NCBI RefSeq assembly: GCF_000829435.1 | Contig: NZ_JXRP01000016.1 | Location: 1 to 64,000, forward strand | DNA length: 64,000 nt | Direction: 5' to 3' | Source: Jeotgalibacillus soli | GTDB taxonomy: Bacteria > Bacillota > Bacilli > Bacillales > Jeotgalibacillaceae | In this document: positions 7,807 to 16,246 of the stretch, piece by piece | How the letters are laid out: every line of letters starts with the position of its first letter | Position numbering within the stretch: position 1 is the stretch's first letter | The notes under the pieces: model-generated | Told to the model about the DNA's origin: nothing | The model's database searches: none | The model's input: only the letters and a program-made list of their open reading frames with translations | Made by a program: the position numbers and the translations under genes

Positions 7807-8493
7807 TTACTTTATGTCCTTCGCAACAATTTGGACCGATTTTAAATGGTTAAGATTCCAATAAAGAGTTTCACCACTTCCGGTAATTAACTCAACAATA
7901 GGAAGAATCAAATCCTGTAGCTTGCCAATTTTTTTTGCGTCTTCTCCGAGGTCGAAAATGACAAGGCTGCCTATGTGTTTTTTTAGCTGGTCTTCGAATG
8001 TGTCAGCAAACATTTCGTTTTCCATGGTCTTAGAAATTATTGGTTTATCTAAGGAATACGGTGTTTGACTCATGTGGTAGGGTATTAACCATTTAAGATG
8101 GCTAAGAGGGATTAACATGTTTTTATAGACTGGGGAATATAAAACAAGGTAATCATTGAGGATGTTTGTTATATATCCATATAATGATTGATGGCCGGTG
8201 ATATAGATATCTACAAATAATCCTTTTGCATTGTTTAATATTTGTCCAAATGAAATCGTTTTAATATCTTTATTAATAGGTGCTTGATTAGATTTTTGAT
8301 AATTCGTTTCCGTGGAGACAGATTGACTTTGCTTTATAAACTGTATATGTGTGAAGGGGATATAGTAATATTGTTTTCCATCATAGATGACGAGTATATC
8401 TGTACCGGATTCAATGAGTTTCCCTGTTATGGATTTTTTTGATGACAATTCAATTTCAATAATCGTTCCTGTTAGCTGACTGAGGTTAGTCAT
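7807..8493 (-). CDS. CotB-like repeat protein (coat-like)
   Basis: A 228-residue protein built of three diverged copies of an approximately 50-residue beta-rich module, at about 6-53, 87-138 and 165-222. Each runs 'G..V.I.......G.L......L.L.......Y.PL.HL..I'. This is the pattern of the CotB/DUF2642-type Sm/SH3-like domain of Bacillus spore coat proteins. A GGGGGG site precedes the ATG. It ends a minus-strand group with an ArsB-like pseudogene (14 bp upstream) and a second CotB-like gene. A spore-surface role is inferred from the domain only; the present copies lack the usual GGPES signature. Confidence 0.6.
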   Translation of the reverse strand: MTNLSQLTGTIIEIELSSKKSITGKLIESGTDILVIYDGKQYYYIPFTHIQFIKQSQSVSTETNYQKSNQAPINKDIKTISFGQILNNAKGLFVDIYITGHQSLYGYITNILNDYLVLYSPVYKNMLIPLSHLKWLIPYHMSQTPYSLDKPIISKTMENEMFADTFEDQLKKHIGSLVIFDLGEDAKKIGKLQDLILPIVELITGSGETLYWNLNHLKSVQIVAKDIK

Positions 8494-8506
8494 TTATTCC
8501 CCCCCT

Positions 8507-9877
8507 TTAATATAAAATCAGAGAAACCCATAAATTAAGCGATATTAACGTAATGAGTAATGTGATCGGGATGACTAATAATGCAACTTTAAAATATTGA
8601 GACCAGGAAATTTGAATCCCGTTTTTCTTTATTACAAACATCCAGAGCAATGTTGCAAGTGTTCCCATCGGAGATAGAAGGGAGCCGATATCGCTTCCAA
8701 TAATGATGGATATATAGGATACTTGCAGCGTCTGTAAATCCAATCCCATATCGGTAATCATGATCGTTCCAAGCATGACTGCCGGTAAATTATTCATTAT
8801 ATTTGATAAAAAACTAATAAGAAGCCCAGCGATAAAACTAGCGTGCATTAAATTATCCTTCATTGGATCTTCTAGCCATTGAATGATGACCGCTGTAATT
8901 CCAGTATTGTTTAAAGCGTAAACTGTGACATACATTCCAAAGGCAAAAACAAGAATATGCCACGGGGCTTTCTTTAAAATATCGATGACGCCAATTCCCA
9001 TTTTAAACCATCTAATCGTGATCAAAATGACGGCTCCAGCAATCGCAATCCATTCGATGTTTACGCCCAGTGGAGAAAGAATAAAGTAACTTCCTCTGAT
9101 TAATATAACGATGAAAATACAAATTTTGAATAAGGTCCAGTCAATATGTCTATTAAAGCTAGATTCCATCGATAAAGGGTGTTCTTTAGGTCCTTGAGGT
9201 GGTCTGGAGTTAAGAAGTTCGATTGAATGATCTTTAAAAGAGAGTATTTTTTGAGGGAGATCTTTTCTAAAAAGCATGTACAGCAGCAAGCTCAGAGTAG
9301 ATATGCCGACCATGGAGGGAACAAAGGCTAGGTTAGTATATGAGATTAAATCTAAACCTACCATTTCTAAACCAATTAAATTAGCGATATTACTTACCCC
9401 AATTGGTAAACTGGAGGAGGTGGCAATAAAAACTCCCGTAAACAAGTAGGGAAGCTTTTGACGGGGTTTTTAGTTCAGCATGGTGACAACATGGATAATA
9501 ATTGGGGTAGTGATGAGAATGCTGCCATCATTGTTAAAGAAAATGGTCATTAAAAAACAAAGTATCATTGTATAGACAAATAATTTGATTCCAGATCCAT
9601 TGGCTTTGTTGACGATATTATAAGCTGCCCACCTAAAAACACCGATTGTCTCCAAGACGATACACATAATAATGGTTGAAATGATTGTAACGGAAGGACC
9701 GCTTACAATCGTAAGTACTGTGAAAATATCACTAACAGGAACAACACCACCTATAAAAAGTAGTATTGCTCCGCTAATTGCTGGAATTGCTTCGTTAATT
9801 CCTTGAGGTCTCCACATGATAAACAAAGTCGTTAAAGCAAATATCAAAAATGTATAGGTGACTAGAATATCAGACAT
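8507..9877 (-). pseudogene. ArsB-like ion transporter interrupted by TAA
   Basis: Membrane transporter of the ArsB/anion-permease (IT) superfamily, about 456 codons including the stop and close to the usual ArsB length of about 430. The frame is open on both sides of a single TAA at 9472-9470. Before it lie hydrophobic segments ending in NNDGSILITTPIIIHVVTMLN; after it KPRQKLPYLFTGVFIATSS, SNIANLI and SNIMNNLPAVM, all typical ArsB signatures. No frameshift is needed, so one base change inactivates or splits the gene. Neighbouring arsenic genes (arsR, arsC, arsA) are absent and it sits between coat-like genes, so an arsenite substrate should not be assumed. The downstream half could restart at a TTG (9445), but that would lack the N-terminal helices. 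Confidence 0.8.
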
Positions 9878-10016
9878 TTGATTTTACCCCATTATCTCGG
9901 AAATCTAATAAATTTTTTTCATGATGTTTAACTGTCAATTCCATTTCTTTCATGGAGGGTGTTAACAATTTATAAAAATATAAACTTGAGAACATAATGA
10001 ATGAAAAAATAATCAT
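9870..10016 (-). CDS. Small membrane protein overlapping the ArsB-like gene
   Basis: A 48-residue ORF with a GGGAGGT site 6 bases before its ATG. Residues 2-19 are hydrophobic (IIFSFIMFSSLYFYKLL), followed by a charged tail. Its last codons overlap the ATG of the ArsB-like gene by 8 bases (ATGTCTGA), which suggests translational coupling. It lies 47 bp after the CotB-like gene. I recognise no family. Spacing and ribosome binding site support it as real, but the composition is unremarkable. Confidence 0.5.
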   Translation of the reverse strand: MIIFSFIMFSSLYFYKLLTPSMKEMELTVKHHEKNLLDFRDNGVKSNV

Positions 10017-10063
10017 TTCCTACCTCCCTTCACAAGGAATTTTTTAACAACAAAAAGTGTTCC

Positions 10064-11068
10064 TTAGTCTTGATCATAGTATGAAATAATGTTCTTTTTG
10101 GATTTATTATCGTTTTTCTTGTCTTTATTTTTATTCTTGTCTTTGTCTTTGTCCTTGTCCTTGTCTTTGTCCTTGTCTTTGTCTTTGTCCTTGTCTTTGT
10201 CTTTGTCTTTGTCTTTGTCTTTGTCTTTGTCTTTGTCTTTGTCTTTGTCTTTGTCTTTGTCTTTGTCTTTGTCTTTGTCTTTGTCTTTGTCTTTGTCTTT
10301 GTCTTTGTCTTTGTCTTTGTCTTTGTCTTTGTTTGATTCTTGGTCATCCTTAACAAGATTAATGCTGAAATTTTTCAAGTGCTGAATAGGTACTCTTATT
10401 AACTCATTGTTAACAGCAACTAATAAATGATCCTCATTGCTTTCAACCAATAACCCTTCAAAGCTTTCTGGACCTTTTCGATTTAATTTTATCCATGAGT
10501 AATTAATGTTCTTAAACAAATCATAAAGTTTATCAGCAGAAACATGATCTAGCACGATCATTAGCTCAGATAACTGAGTATTGACTCCTTGTTCTTGAAC
10601 TTGTTCCCCATCTTCCCCAGCTTCGTTACTACTTTCACTTTCGGTCACTTCCATGTTGAATGTACTTAAGCTTTTAATATGCTGAGTGTTATAGAAAATT
10701 AATCCTTCATCTCCAGTCTGAAGAATTAAGAAATCATTTTTAACATCTATCAGTTTTCCTTTTATGGATTCTGGTCCGCCTCGATCGATCTGAATAGTTT
10801 CATCCTTTAGAGTGGAAATTAATTCATTAAAAGTATTGGCATGTGTTGAATCGTTTTCAGAATTTAATAAGGCACTAAAACGAATCTGTGAGTTTTCACA
10901 AATGCTTTTTATGTGATGGAGACAGTAGTAAATGATTTCGTTGTCTTCTTTTTGCAGAACGAGATAGTCTTCGGAAACGGCTATTATTTTTCCAACACTA
11001 GATTCTGGTCCACCCTTATAAATTTGAACAACTTTCCCCGTCAAAGGTTCTAAATATTTCTTTTTCAT
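10064..11068 (-). CDS. CotB-like spore coat protein with Lys-Asp repeat tail
   Basis: A 334-residue protein. Three N-terminal modules (about 7-55, 86-135, 163-218) follow the CotB pattern: YKGGPESSVGKIIAVSEDYLVLQ, DRGGPESIKGKLIDVKNDFLILQ and NRKGPESFEGLLVESNEDHLLV, each ending in H(I/L)K. The GGPES motif is characteristic of B. subtilis CotB, whose C-terminus carries a charged/serine-rich repetitive tail. Here the tail (about residues 230-330) is almost pure Lys-Asp dipeptide, encoded by a hexanucleotide array. AAGGGGAA precedes the ATG. Probably a spore surface protein, first in the minus-strand group. The repeat number is likely variable between strains. Confidence 0.75.
   Translation of the reverse strand: MKKKYLEPLTGKVVQIYKGGPESSVGKIIAVSEDYLVLQKEDNEIIYYCLHHIKSICENSQIRFSALLNSENDSTHANTFNELISTLKDETIQIDRGGPESIKGKLIDVKNDFLILQTGDEGLIFYNTQHIKSLSTFNMEVTESESSNEAGEDGEQVQEQGVNTQLSELMIVLDHVSADKLYDLFKNINYSWIKLNRKGPESFEGLLVESNEDHLLVAVNNELIRVPIQHLKNFSINLVKDDQESNKDKDKDKDKDKDKDKDKDKDKDKDKDKDKDKDKDKDKDKDKDKDKDKDKDKDKDKDKDKDKDKDKNKNKDKKNDNKSKKNIISYYDQD
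10138..10332. repeat. Hexanucleotide (GTCTTT)n array encoding Lys-Asp
   Basis: About 32 tandem 6-bp units (GTCTTT on the plus strand, AAAGAC on the coding strand). Several GTCCTT synonymous variants cluster at the left end (10150-10195); the rest is homogeneous, suggesting recent slippage expansion. Unit changes keep the reading frame of the CotB-like gene. There are no spacers, so it is not CRISPR. Confidence 0.97.
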
Positions 11069-11328
11069 GTGTTCTTCCCCTTTCTAATTCCCTTTAAGTA
11101 TCATGAAGTGAAAATGTGCAGATAACCCCTTTATACTTTTAGTGAATTTATACTGTTATTTATATGTCAGTTGCTGATTAAAGTGTTTGGATGATTGATT
11201 CATTTTTAAAAAGCCACTCTCCGTTTTATCGGACAAAATCAAGTCGATAATTGATAGCAATAAAAGTTGGGGAGAATAGACAATAGGGATTCCGTTTTAA
11301 TAAATGAAAAAAATTTCTCTTATTATAC

Positions 11329-11357
11329 TTGCAATTCATGGTAAATCAATATAAAAT
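11329..11357 (+). promoter_or_regulatory. Sigma-A promoter of the LexA-box operon
   Basis: TTGCAA (11329-11334), 17-bp spacer, TAAAAT (11352-11357). It immediately precedes a LexA-type box that would cover the transcription start. Confidence 0.65.
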
Positions 11358-11358
11358 A

Positions 11359-11372
11359 AGAACAAACGTTCG
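11359..11372. promoter_or_regulatory. LexA (DinR) SOS box
   Basis: AGAACAAACGTTCG matches the Bacillus LexA consensus CGAACRNRYGTTYG at 13 of 14 positions, with both half-sites GAAC and GTTC intact and the correct 4-base spacer. It begins one base after the -10 element, a classical repressing position. Confidence 0.7.
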
Positions 11373-11468
11373 ATAATGTCTGAGTGGTAAATAAAGAGTG
11401 AGATTTATTAGATAAAATATATATATGCTGTTGCTGCCGGTTACTAGAATAAATTGGGAGGCGTTAGT

Positions 11469-11711
11469 ATGTACGTAGAATGGTCGGATAACTTACAGGT
11501 GTTTTGGTCAGGGGATAATGGTCTTGATTATATAGCAAGCAAAGGTTCGTCGAGCATTTACGTATATACGGGTGATTTTTTATGGGATCCGCCTGTACAG
11601 GTTATTGATGGCAACAGACGGATCAAATCGGTTGAAGACTTTGATTACGTCATGAGTAACGGGAAGAAGTTCAAGACTAAATACGCTGGAGCTAGGGAGG
11701 CAGCAGTGTGA
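11469..11711 (+). CDS. Small protein of unknown function, SOS-box operon
   Basis: An 80-residue soluble protein rich in aromatic residues (YVEWSDNLQVFWSGDNGLDYI), without membrane segment or signal peptide. The ATG at 11469 is chosen because GGGAGG lies 7 bases upstream; an in-frame earlier codon at 11454 has no site. It is the first of two genes behind a sigma-A promoter and LexA box, so it is probably induced by DNA damage. Its stop overlaps the next start (GTGA). I do not recognise the family, and it is not one of the familiar B. subtilis SOS cell-division inhibitors such as YneA, since it lacks a transmembrane segment and LysM. Confidence 0.75.
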   Translation: MYVEWSDNLQVFWSGDNGLDYIASKGSSSIYVYTGDFLWDPPVQVIDGNRRIKSVEDFDYVMSNGKKFKTKYAGAREAAV

Positions 11712-11857
11712 ATGTTCTAGAAGAAGCAATCCAGCAACTGAAATCGGAAGGTTATTCTACTGATGATATAAAGCTTGCGTTGGAAAAAGCGCTGGATGGA
11801 GCGAGTAACCAATCAGTAGAAAAAGAGGTCCAATTAAGGCAGAGGCTTGCGCGGTAG
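11708..11857 (+). CDS. Small helical protein coupled to the preceding gene
   Basis: A 49-residue ORF starting with GTG, overlapping the previous stop by 4 bases (GTGA), with AGGGAGG 5 bases upstream. The sequence is predicted mostly helical and strongly charged (LEEAIQQLKSEGYSTDDIKLALEKAL), a short amphipathic pattern often seen in small regulators or partner proteins. Translational coupling implies equal amounts with the 80-residue protein, perhaps as a complex. No known family recognised. Confidence 0.7.
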   Translation: MNVLEEAIQQLKSEGYSTDDIKLALEKALDGASNQSVEKEVQLRQRLAR

Positions 11858-11907
11858 GGGTTATTTTTTATCCGCTAGCCTCTAAACTTAAAGTACTTGA
11901 TACTAGT

Positions 11908-11946
11908 AAAAAGATCATTCCGGTGCAAAGAAAATGATTTTTTTCA
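11908..11946 (+). terminator. Probable terminator of the SOS small operon
   Basis: Imperfect hairpin AAAAGATCATT / AATGATTTTTTT with an 11-14 base loop and a T-run, 50 bases after the last small gene. The remaining gap to the tRNA promoter at 12134 shows nothing recognisable. Confidence 0.5.
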
Positions 11947-12133
11947 ACAACCTTTGAATGAAGAGAAAGTTGATTAAAAGCTTATTGAAATTGTGATTAG
12001 ATTATGCTAAAAAGAAGAGATTGATTAACTGTTGGACGAGTGATCGTGGAAAAAATTATTGGAAACAAGAGATTAATAAGCTCATAAGTATAATTGAAAA
12101 ATGCCTATTTATTAATTTTTTTGTCGTAAAGTG

Positions 12134-12162
12134 TTGACGATTTGTTAAAGAAATGATAAATT
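12134..12162 (+). promoter_or_regulatory. Sigma-A promoter of tRNA-Gly
   Basis: TTGACG, 17-bp spacer, TAAATT, ending 16 bases before the tRNA 5' end. Confidence 0.75.
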
Positions 12163-12178
12163 TATTTATGTTGCTGAT

Positions 12179-12252
12179 GCGGGTGTAGTTTAATGGTAAA
12201 ACCTCAGCCTTCCAAGCTGATGTCGTGAGTTCGATTCTCATCACCCGCTCCA
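12179..12252 (+). tRNA. tRNA-Gly (TCC)
   Basis: Acceptor GCGGGTG/CACCCGC, anticodon loop CTTCCAA giving TCC, encoded CCA. A single-gene transcription unit with its own promoter and terminator. Confidence 0.96.
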
Positions 12253-12263
12253 CAATACATAGC

Positions 12264-12306
12264 CAACGCAGTGTTTCGTTGTATAAACGAAGCATTGCGT
12301 TTTTTC
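12264..12306 (+). terminator. Terminator of tRNA-Gly
   Basis: Hairpin AACGCAGTGTTTCGTT / AACGAAGCATTGCGTT (one wobble pair) plus a T-run. Confidence 0.9.
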
Positions 12307-12349
12307 TTTGTATGAAAAAAACGAGTATTCTGAAACACTCGCTGGTTTG

Positions 12350-13024
12350 TTAAGATTTGGTTGAAAGAATGGAAAAGTCGCCAATTCCACCGTGAACTTG
12401 GATAAACATGTCCATTAAGGACCTCGTTAGTTTTTGCTGTTCTATTAATGGTAAAGATGGTCGTAAATAGATGATTTGGATTGCTTCGTGTGTATTCACT
12501 GTCACTGCCGTACGCACAGAGTCAACAAAAGGACTGCCAAATGGACCGATATCATCAGCAGATACAAGAAGGCTTTCCAAGGAGTTAGAGCGCCCGTTCA
12601 GCCCATCATACGTTTCCTGTGACTCTCCAAGGCGAATCTCGATATTCCCTTGAATTTTTGAAGCATCATAAAGACCAATTGGAGATTGATATTCAAGGGA
12701 AAAGAAATTATTAAGGTCGATGGCAGAATGTATGCTATCTAAATAATTTTGTTTTTTTATACGGCGATAAAGTGCTTCTGCGCTGTGACGGTAACGGTTC
12801 GGATCCTTGCCAAGCGATTTGAATATTGATCGCCATTCATGGATTCCTTCAAACTCGGTTACGCTTTTATCCTGAAGCTCAAAAAAGATCGATTCTTGAA
12901 ACAGTTGCAATCGGCCTTTAATCATTTGCGGTGAATCACCTACTTCAATATTACTATAGTGGATCACGCCGAAGGAGAGCGGGATTTCTGTTTGTTGTAG
13001 AAATGGATGGATTGTAATCTCCAT
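12350..13024 (-). CDS. B3/B4 tRNA-binding domain protein
   Basis: A 224-residue protein matching the stand-alone B3/4 domain, known from the editing module of phenylalanyl-tRNA synthetase beta chain. Family-like stretches are WRSIFKSLGKDPNRYRHSAEALYRRI near residues 65-90 and NSLESLLVSADDIGPFGSPFVDSVRT near 147-170. Such proteins are presumed to edit or bind tRNA or its mischarged forms, but the function is unproven. AAGGAG lies before the ATG. It is transcribed divergently from queG with a 98-bp gap. Confidence 0.75.
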   Translation of the reverse strand: MEITIHPFLQQTEIPLSFGVIHYSNIEVGDSPQMIKGRLQLFQESIFFELQDKSVTEFEGIHEWRSIFKSLGKDPNRYRHSAEALYRRIKKQNYLDSIHSAIDLNNFFSLEYQSPIGLYDASKIQGNIEIRLGESQETYDGLNGRSNSLESLLVSADDIGPFGSPFVDSVRTAVTVNTHEAIQIIYLRPSLPLIEQQKLTRSLMDMFIQVHGGIGDFSILSTKS

Positions 13025-13122
13025 GTGAAATCAGCTCCTTTATTAATCTGATCATAGTTTATCATAGAAAATACATTCCCATAATGCTTGAAACTTAAAA
13101 TGATAGAAGGGAGGAGAACCTG

Positions 13123-14250
13123 ATGGATTATACGACTTTAAAGCAGGAAATCATTGATCACAGTAAGTCACTTGGTATTGATAAGATTGGTTTTACAACT
13201 GCTAATTTATTTACTGAATTAAAAAATCACCTCATCCGTCAGGAACAGCTTGGGTACCAGTCAGGCTTTGAGGAGAAGGACATCAATAAGCGAATAGATC
13301 CTTCTCTCATTTTTGACCACCCCCGTTCGATTATATCGATTGCTTTAGCCTATCCATCGAAAATGAAGGATGCGCCAAGGAGCGTGAAGGGGGCAAGAAG
13401 AGGGATCTTTGCACGTGCTTCGTGGGGGACTGATTACCATACCGTCCTTCGTGACCGATTGACCAGGCTAGAAGCCTTTATTAAAGAGCGAGTACCTGAA
13501 GCTCGTTTTAAATCCATGGTCGACACAGGGGAACTCTCCGATCGAGCGGTAGCTGAACGGGCCGGGATTGGCTGGAGCGCTAAAAACTGTGCTGTTATCA
13601 CGCCGGAATTCGGCTCGTATGTGTATTTGGGCGAGATGATTTCAAATCTGCCATTTGAACCGGATGAACCAATGGAAGACCAATGCGGATCGTGTAATAA
13701 ATGTGTGGACGCATGTCCTACCGGAGCGCTTGTCCAGGGAGGACAGTTGAATTCACAAAAATGCATCGCCTTTTTAACACAAACGAAAGGCTTTTTGCCT
13801 GATCAGTATCGCGAAAAACTGGGGAACCGTATATATGGCTGTGATACTTGCCAAACCGTTTGCCCCAAGAATAAAGGAAAGGATTTTCACTTTCATCTGG
13901 AAATGGAGCCGGACGGTGAAATAGCCAAGCCTTTATTAGAACCACTCTTAACAATGAGCAATAAGGAGTTTAATGAAACGTTTGGTCATGTATCAGGTTC
14001 GTGGAGAGGGAAGAAGCCAATCCAGCGCAATGCCATCATTGCATTGGCACATTTTAAAGAAGAGAGTGCTGTACCAACACTAATTGATATTATGAAAAAT
14101 GATGTAAGGCCGGTCATAAGAGGCACGGCTGCATGGGCAATTGGAAAAATCGGTGGAGCTGAAGCCTCTGATGCTTTGATCGTCCAGCATCGGCATGAGA
14201 AAGACGAGGAAGTACTGGAAGAGATTAAAAAGGGTTTAGCATTTTTTTAG
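13123..14250 (+). CDS. queG: Epoxyqueuosine reductase QueG
   Basis: A 375-residue cytosolic cobalamin-dependent iron-sulfur enzyme that reduces epoxyqueuosine to queuosine in the wobble position of GUN-anticodon tRNAs (His and Tyr tRNAs of this class are in this window). Two ferredoxin-type clusters are visible: [15 protein letters not shown] near residues 188-202 and [11 protein letters not shown] near 240-250. The DUF1730 N-terminal region holds [19 protein letters not shown]. The C-terminal 60 residues form a HEAT-like repeat ([13 protein letters not shown]...[12 protein letters not shown]) typical of Bacillus QueG (YhbA). GGGAGGAG precedes the ATG. It is followed by yhbB and trmL as in B. 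subtilis. Confidence 0.95.
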   Translation: MDYTTLKQEIIDHSKSLGIDKIGFTTANLFTELKNHLIRQEQLGYQSGFEEKDINKRIDPSLIFDHPRSIISIALAYPSKMKDAPRSVKGARRGIFARASWGTDYHTVLRDRLTRLEAFIKERVPEARFKSMVDTGELSDRAVAERAGIGWSAKNCAVITPEFGSYVYLGEMISNLPFEPDEPMEDQCGSCNKCVDACPTGALVQGGQLNSQKCIAFLTQTKGFLPDQYREKLGNRIYGCDTCQTVCPKNKGKDFHFHLEMEPDGEIAKPLLEPLLTMSNKEFNETFGHVSGSWRGKKPIQRNAIIALAHFKEESAVPTLIDIMKNDVRPVIRGTAAWAIGKIGGAEASDALIVQHRHEKDEEVLEEIKKGLAFF

Positions 14251-14305
14251 TAATTTTTCATGTATGTCTCCTGTTCGTCGTAGGATGAATGTGGAGGTGT
14301 CTCAA

Positions 14306-14779
14306 ATGGCATATAACCCGGAAAAAGCTGTCTCATATGCTGAGCGTTGGTGGAATAGTTACAACCCTGCCTATCCGAAATTTGAAGTGGATTGTACAAA
14401 TTACATCTCCCAGTGCCTGTTTGCCGGTGGATGGAGGATGACAGGCTATCCGAATCGTTCAAGGGGCTGGTGGTTGCAAGGGGGAACATGGAGCTATAGC
14501 TGGTCGGTAGCAAACGCATTACGGTGGTATTTAGATAGCGGTAATCGAGCCACAAGAAAGCAATATGCTTCTGATCTTCAGCTTGGCGACGTTATTTGCT
14601 ATGATTTTGAAGGAGACGGGCGAGTGAATCATACGGTAATTGTCACAAAAATCCGTTCAGACGGTACGCCGCTCGTTAACGCTCATACAAATAACAGCCG
14701 GGCTAGAGATTGGCGCTACAAAGACTCTGCAGCGTATACATTGTCCACTCAGTATTTTTTTTATTCGATAAAGCCTTAA
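14306..14779 (+). CDS. yhbB: YhbB-like amidase-domain protein
   Basis: A 157-residue protein of the putative amidase domain family (Amidase_6, YhbB). Visible are [17 protein letters not shown] (probable catalytic Cys within DCTNY), [21 protein letters not shown] (His) and [12 protein letters not shown]. This resembles the papain-like NlpC/P60 arrangement of Cys then His. Start at 14306 has GGAGGTG 6 bases upstream; the earlier in-frame ATG (14264) does not. No signal peptide is visible. Located between queG and trmL as in B. subtilis; substrate unknown, cell-wall or spore peptide cleavage is possible. Confidence 0.85.
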   Translation: MAYNPEKAVSYAERWWNSYNPAYPKFEVDCTNYISQCLFAGGWRMTGYPNRSRGWWLQGGTWSYSWSVANALRWYLDSGNRATRKQYASDLQLGDVICYDFEGDGRVNHTVIVTKIRSDGTPLVNAHTNNSRARDWRYKDSAAYTLSTQYFFYSIKP

Positions 14780-14856
14780 TGAAACGTTGAATAGTATAGG
14801 CGTGAAGCGTTTCACAATGGTATAGTAGAAGAGATAATTGTCTTGAGGTGAATAAG

Positions 14857-15330
14857 TTGGGAAATCATATTGTATTGTATCAGCCTGAAATACCCGCAAA
14901 TACGGGAAATATTGCACGTACCTGTGCAGCAACTGGAACAACGCTTCATTTAATCCGTCCGCTTGGGTTCTCTACTGATGATAAGATGCTGAAGAGAGCA
15001 GGACTTGATTATTGGAACTTTGTTGAAATTATCTATTATGACTCACTAGATGAATTCTTTGAAAAAAATGAGGGTGGAGAGTTTTTTTACTTAACGAAGC
15101 ATGGGCAAATTCCTCATTCTGATTTTGACTATCGTTCGGAAGAAAAAAATTACTACTTTATTTTTGGAAGAGAAACGACAGGGCTTCCGAAAGATGTGAT
15201 TGAAAATAATAAGGATAAAGCACTTCGTGTCCCGATGAACGATAACGTCAGATCCTTAAATTTATCAAATACAGCAGCTATTCTTGTTTATGAAGCACTT
15301 CGTCAGCAGGGGTATCCAGGGCTGAAGTAA
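14857..15330 (+). CDS. trmL: tRNA (cytidine/uridine-34-2'-O)-methyltransferase TrmL
   Basis: A 157-residue SPOUT-class methyltransferase (CspR/TrmL/YibK) that methylates the ribose of wobble nucleotide 34 in leucine tRNAs using SAM. Family motifs are VLYQPEIPANTGNIARTCAATGT at the N-terminus, RPLGFSTDDKMLKRAGLDYW near 34-53, and the knot region FGRETTGLPKDVI and VRSLNLSNTAAILVYEALRQ. The TTG at 14857 is preferred over a GTG at 14848, because GAGGTG lies 6 bases before the TTG and homologues begin right before HIVLYQPE. tRNA-Leu(CAA), a substrate of this family, is in this window. Confidence 0.93.
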   Translation: MGNHIVLYQPEIPANTGNIARTCAATGTTLHLIRPLGFSTDDKMLKRAGLDYWNFVEIIYYDSLDEFFEKNEGGEFFYLTKHGQIPHSDFDYRSEEKNYYFIFGRETTGLPKDVIENNKDKALRVPMNDNVRSLNLSNTAAILVYEALRQQGYPGLK

Positions 15331-15337
15331 TAAAGGG

Positions 15338-15369
15338 CACGATAATCTTCATTGATTATCGTGTTTTTT
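15338..15369 (+). terminator. Terminator after trmL
   Basis: CACGATAATC / GATTATCGTG stem, 6-base loop, T-run. Confidence 0.9.
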
Positions 15370-15454
15370 CGTGTGTACCATTTTCTTTTTTATCAAATAT
15401 TCGATACACTTTAACTTATTAACCATTATAAGTAGTTTGAAGGAGAGATACTCA

Positions 15455-16204
15455 TTGAATACGACGATTGAAACTATACTGAATCACCGCTCGATCCGTA
15501 AATTTAAGGACCAGCCGTTAACAGAAGAACAAATACACACGATTGTTAAAGCAGCTCAAGCAGCTTCAACCTCAAGCTTTATACAGGCCTATTCGATTAT
15601 AGGGGTAACAGATCAAGAGAAAAAAGAACAGCTCGCTAAGTTTGCAGGCGGACAAAGTTATGTAGCAAACACCGGTCATTTTTTTGTTTTTTGTGCAGAT
15701 TTATATCGCCATTCACTGCTTGGGGAATTTCAGGATGTAGATGTTCTCCCATCCATTGAAAGTACAGAGAAATTTATGGTGACCATTATTGACGCTGCGC
15801 TTGCAGCACAAAATGCTGCACTAGCAGCCGAATCAATGGGATTAGGGATTTGTTACATAGGAGGGATCCGTAATTCATTAGAAGAAGTTAGTGAAATTCT
15901 TGAGACACCTGATTATGTTGTACCGTTGTTTGGATTAACAGTCGGAGTACCAGATCAAACGTCATCTGCAAAACCGCGGCTTCCTGTATCGGCCATTTAC
16001 CATGAAAATACTTACAAGCATGATGTAGAATGGAACAAAAATCAGCTTGAACAATATGACGCTGACATTTCAAGCTATTACGAAAACCGGACGAATGGTG
16101 CACGTAAGGATAAATGGACGGAGCAAATGGCATCAATGCTCGAGAAAAAGAGCCGTTTATATATGAAAGATTTTGTTGAAAAGAAAAAATTAAATCGATT
16201 GTAA
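15455..16204 (+). CDS. nfrA: FMN-dependent NADPH nitro/flavin reductase NfrA
   Basis: A 249-residue nitroreductase-family oxidoreductase, exactly the length of B. subtilis NfrA1, which uses NADPH to reduce nitro-aromatics, flavins or quinones. FMN-binding features are visible: NHRSIRKFKDQPL at the N-terminus, AAQAASTSSFIQAYSIIG near 33-50, and AALAAESMGLGICYIGGIRN near 123-142. The start is TTG 15455 with AGGAGAG 7 bases upstream, and it matches the family N-terminus NTTIETILNHRSIR. It is a single gene with terminators on both sides. In B. subtilis the homologue is stress-induced (disulfide and heat stress); no Spx or heat-shock element was identified here. Confidence 0.92.
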   Translation: MNTTIETILNHRSIRKFKDQPLTEEQIHTIVKAAQAASTSSFIQAYSIIGVTDQEKKEQLAKFAGGQSYVANTGHFFVFCADLYRHSLLGEFQDVDVLPSIESTEKFMVTIIDAALAAQNAALAAESMGLGICYIGGIRNSLEEVSEILETPDYVVPLFGLTVGVPDQTSSAKPRLPVSAIYHENTYKHDVEWNKNQLEQYDADISSYYENRTNGARKDKWTEQMASMLEKKSRLYMKDFVEKKKLNRL

Positions 16205-16206
16205 TA

Positions 16207-16238
16207 TAAAAAAGCTGCCAGTGCTTGGCAGCTTTTTT
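16207..16238. terminator. Terminator between nfrA and the 31-residue gene
   Basis: AAAAAAGCTGCCA / TGGCAGCTTTTTT with A- and T-runs on both sides; usable in both directions. Confidence 0.92.
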
Positions 16239-16246
16239 GGTAATCA

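Noticed and set aside
10138-10332. CRISPR-like periodicity
   Set aside because: Six-base tandem repeat without spacers.
10030-10385. Poly Thr-Lys and poly Leu-Ser reading frames through the hexanucleotide array
   Set aside because: They are shadows of the Lys-Asp coding frame; only that frame continues into a conserved domain with a ribosome binding site.
14802-14818. Operator GTGAAGCGTTTCAC upstream of trmL
   Set aside because: Only 5-bp arms with an asymmetric centre; it does not fit cre spacing, and no other evidence of regulation.
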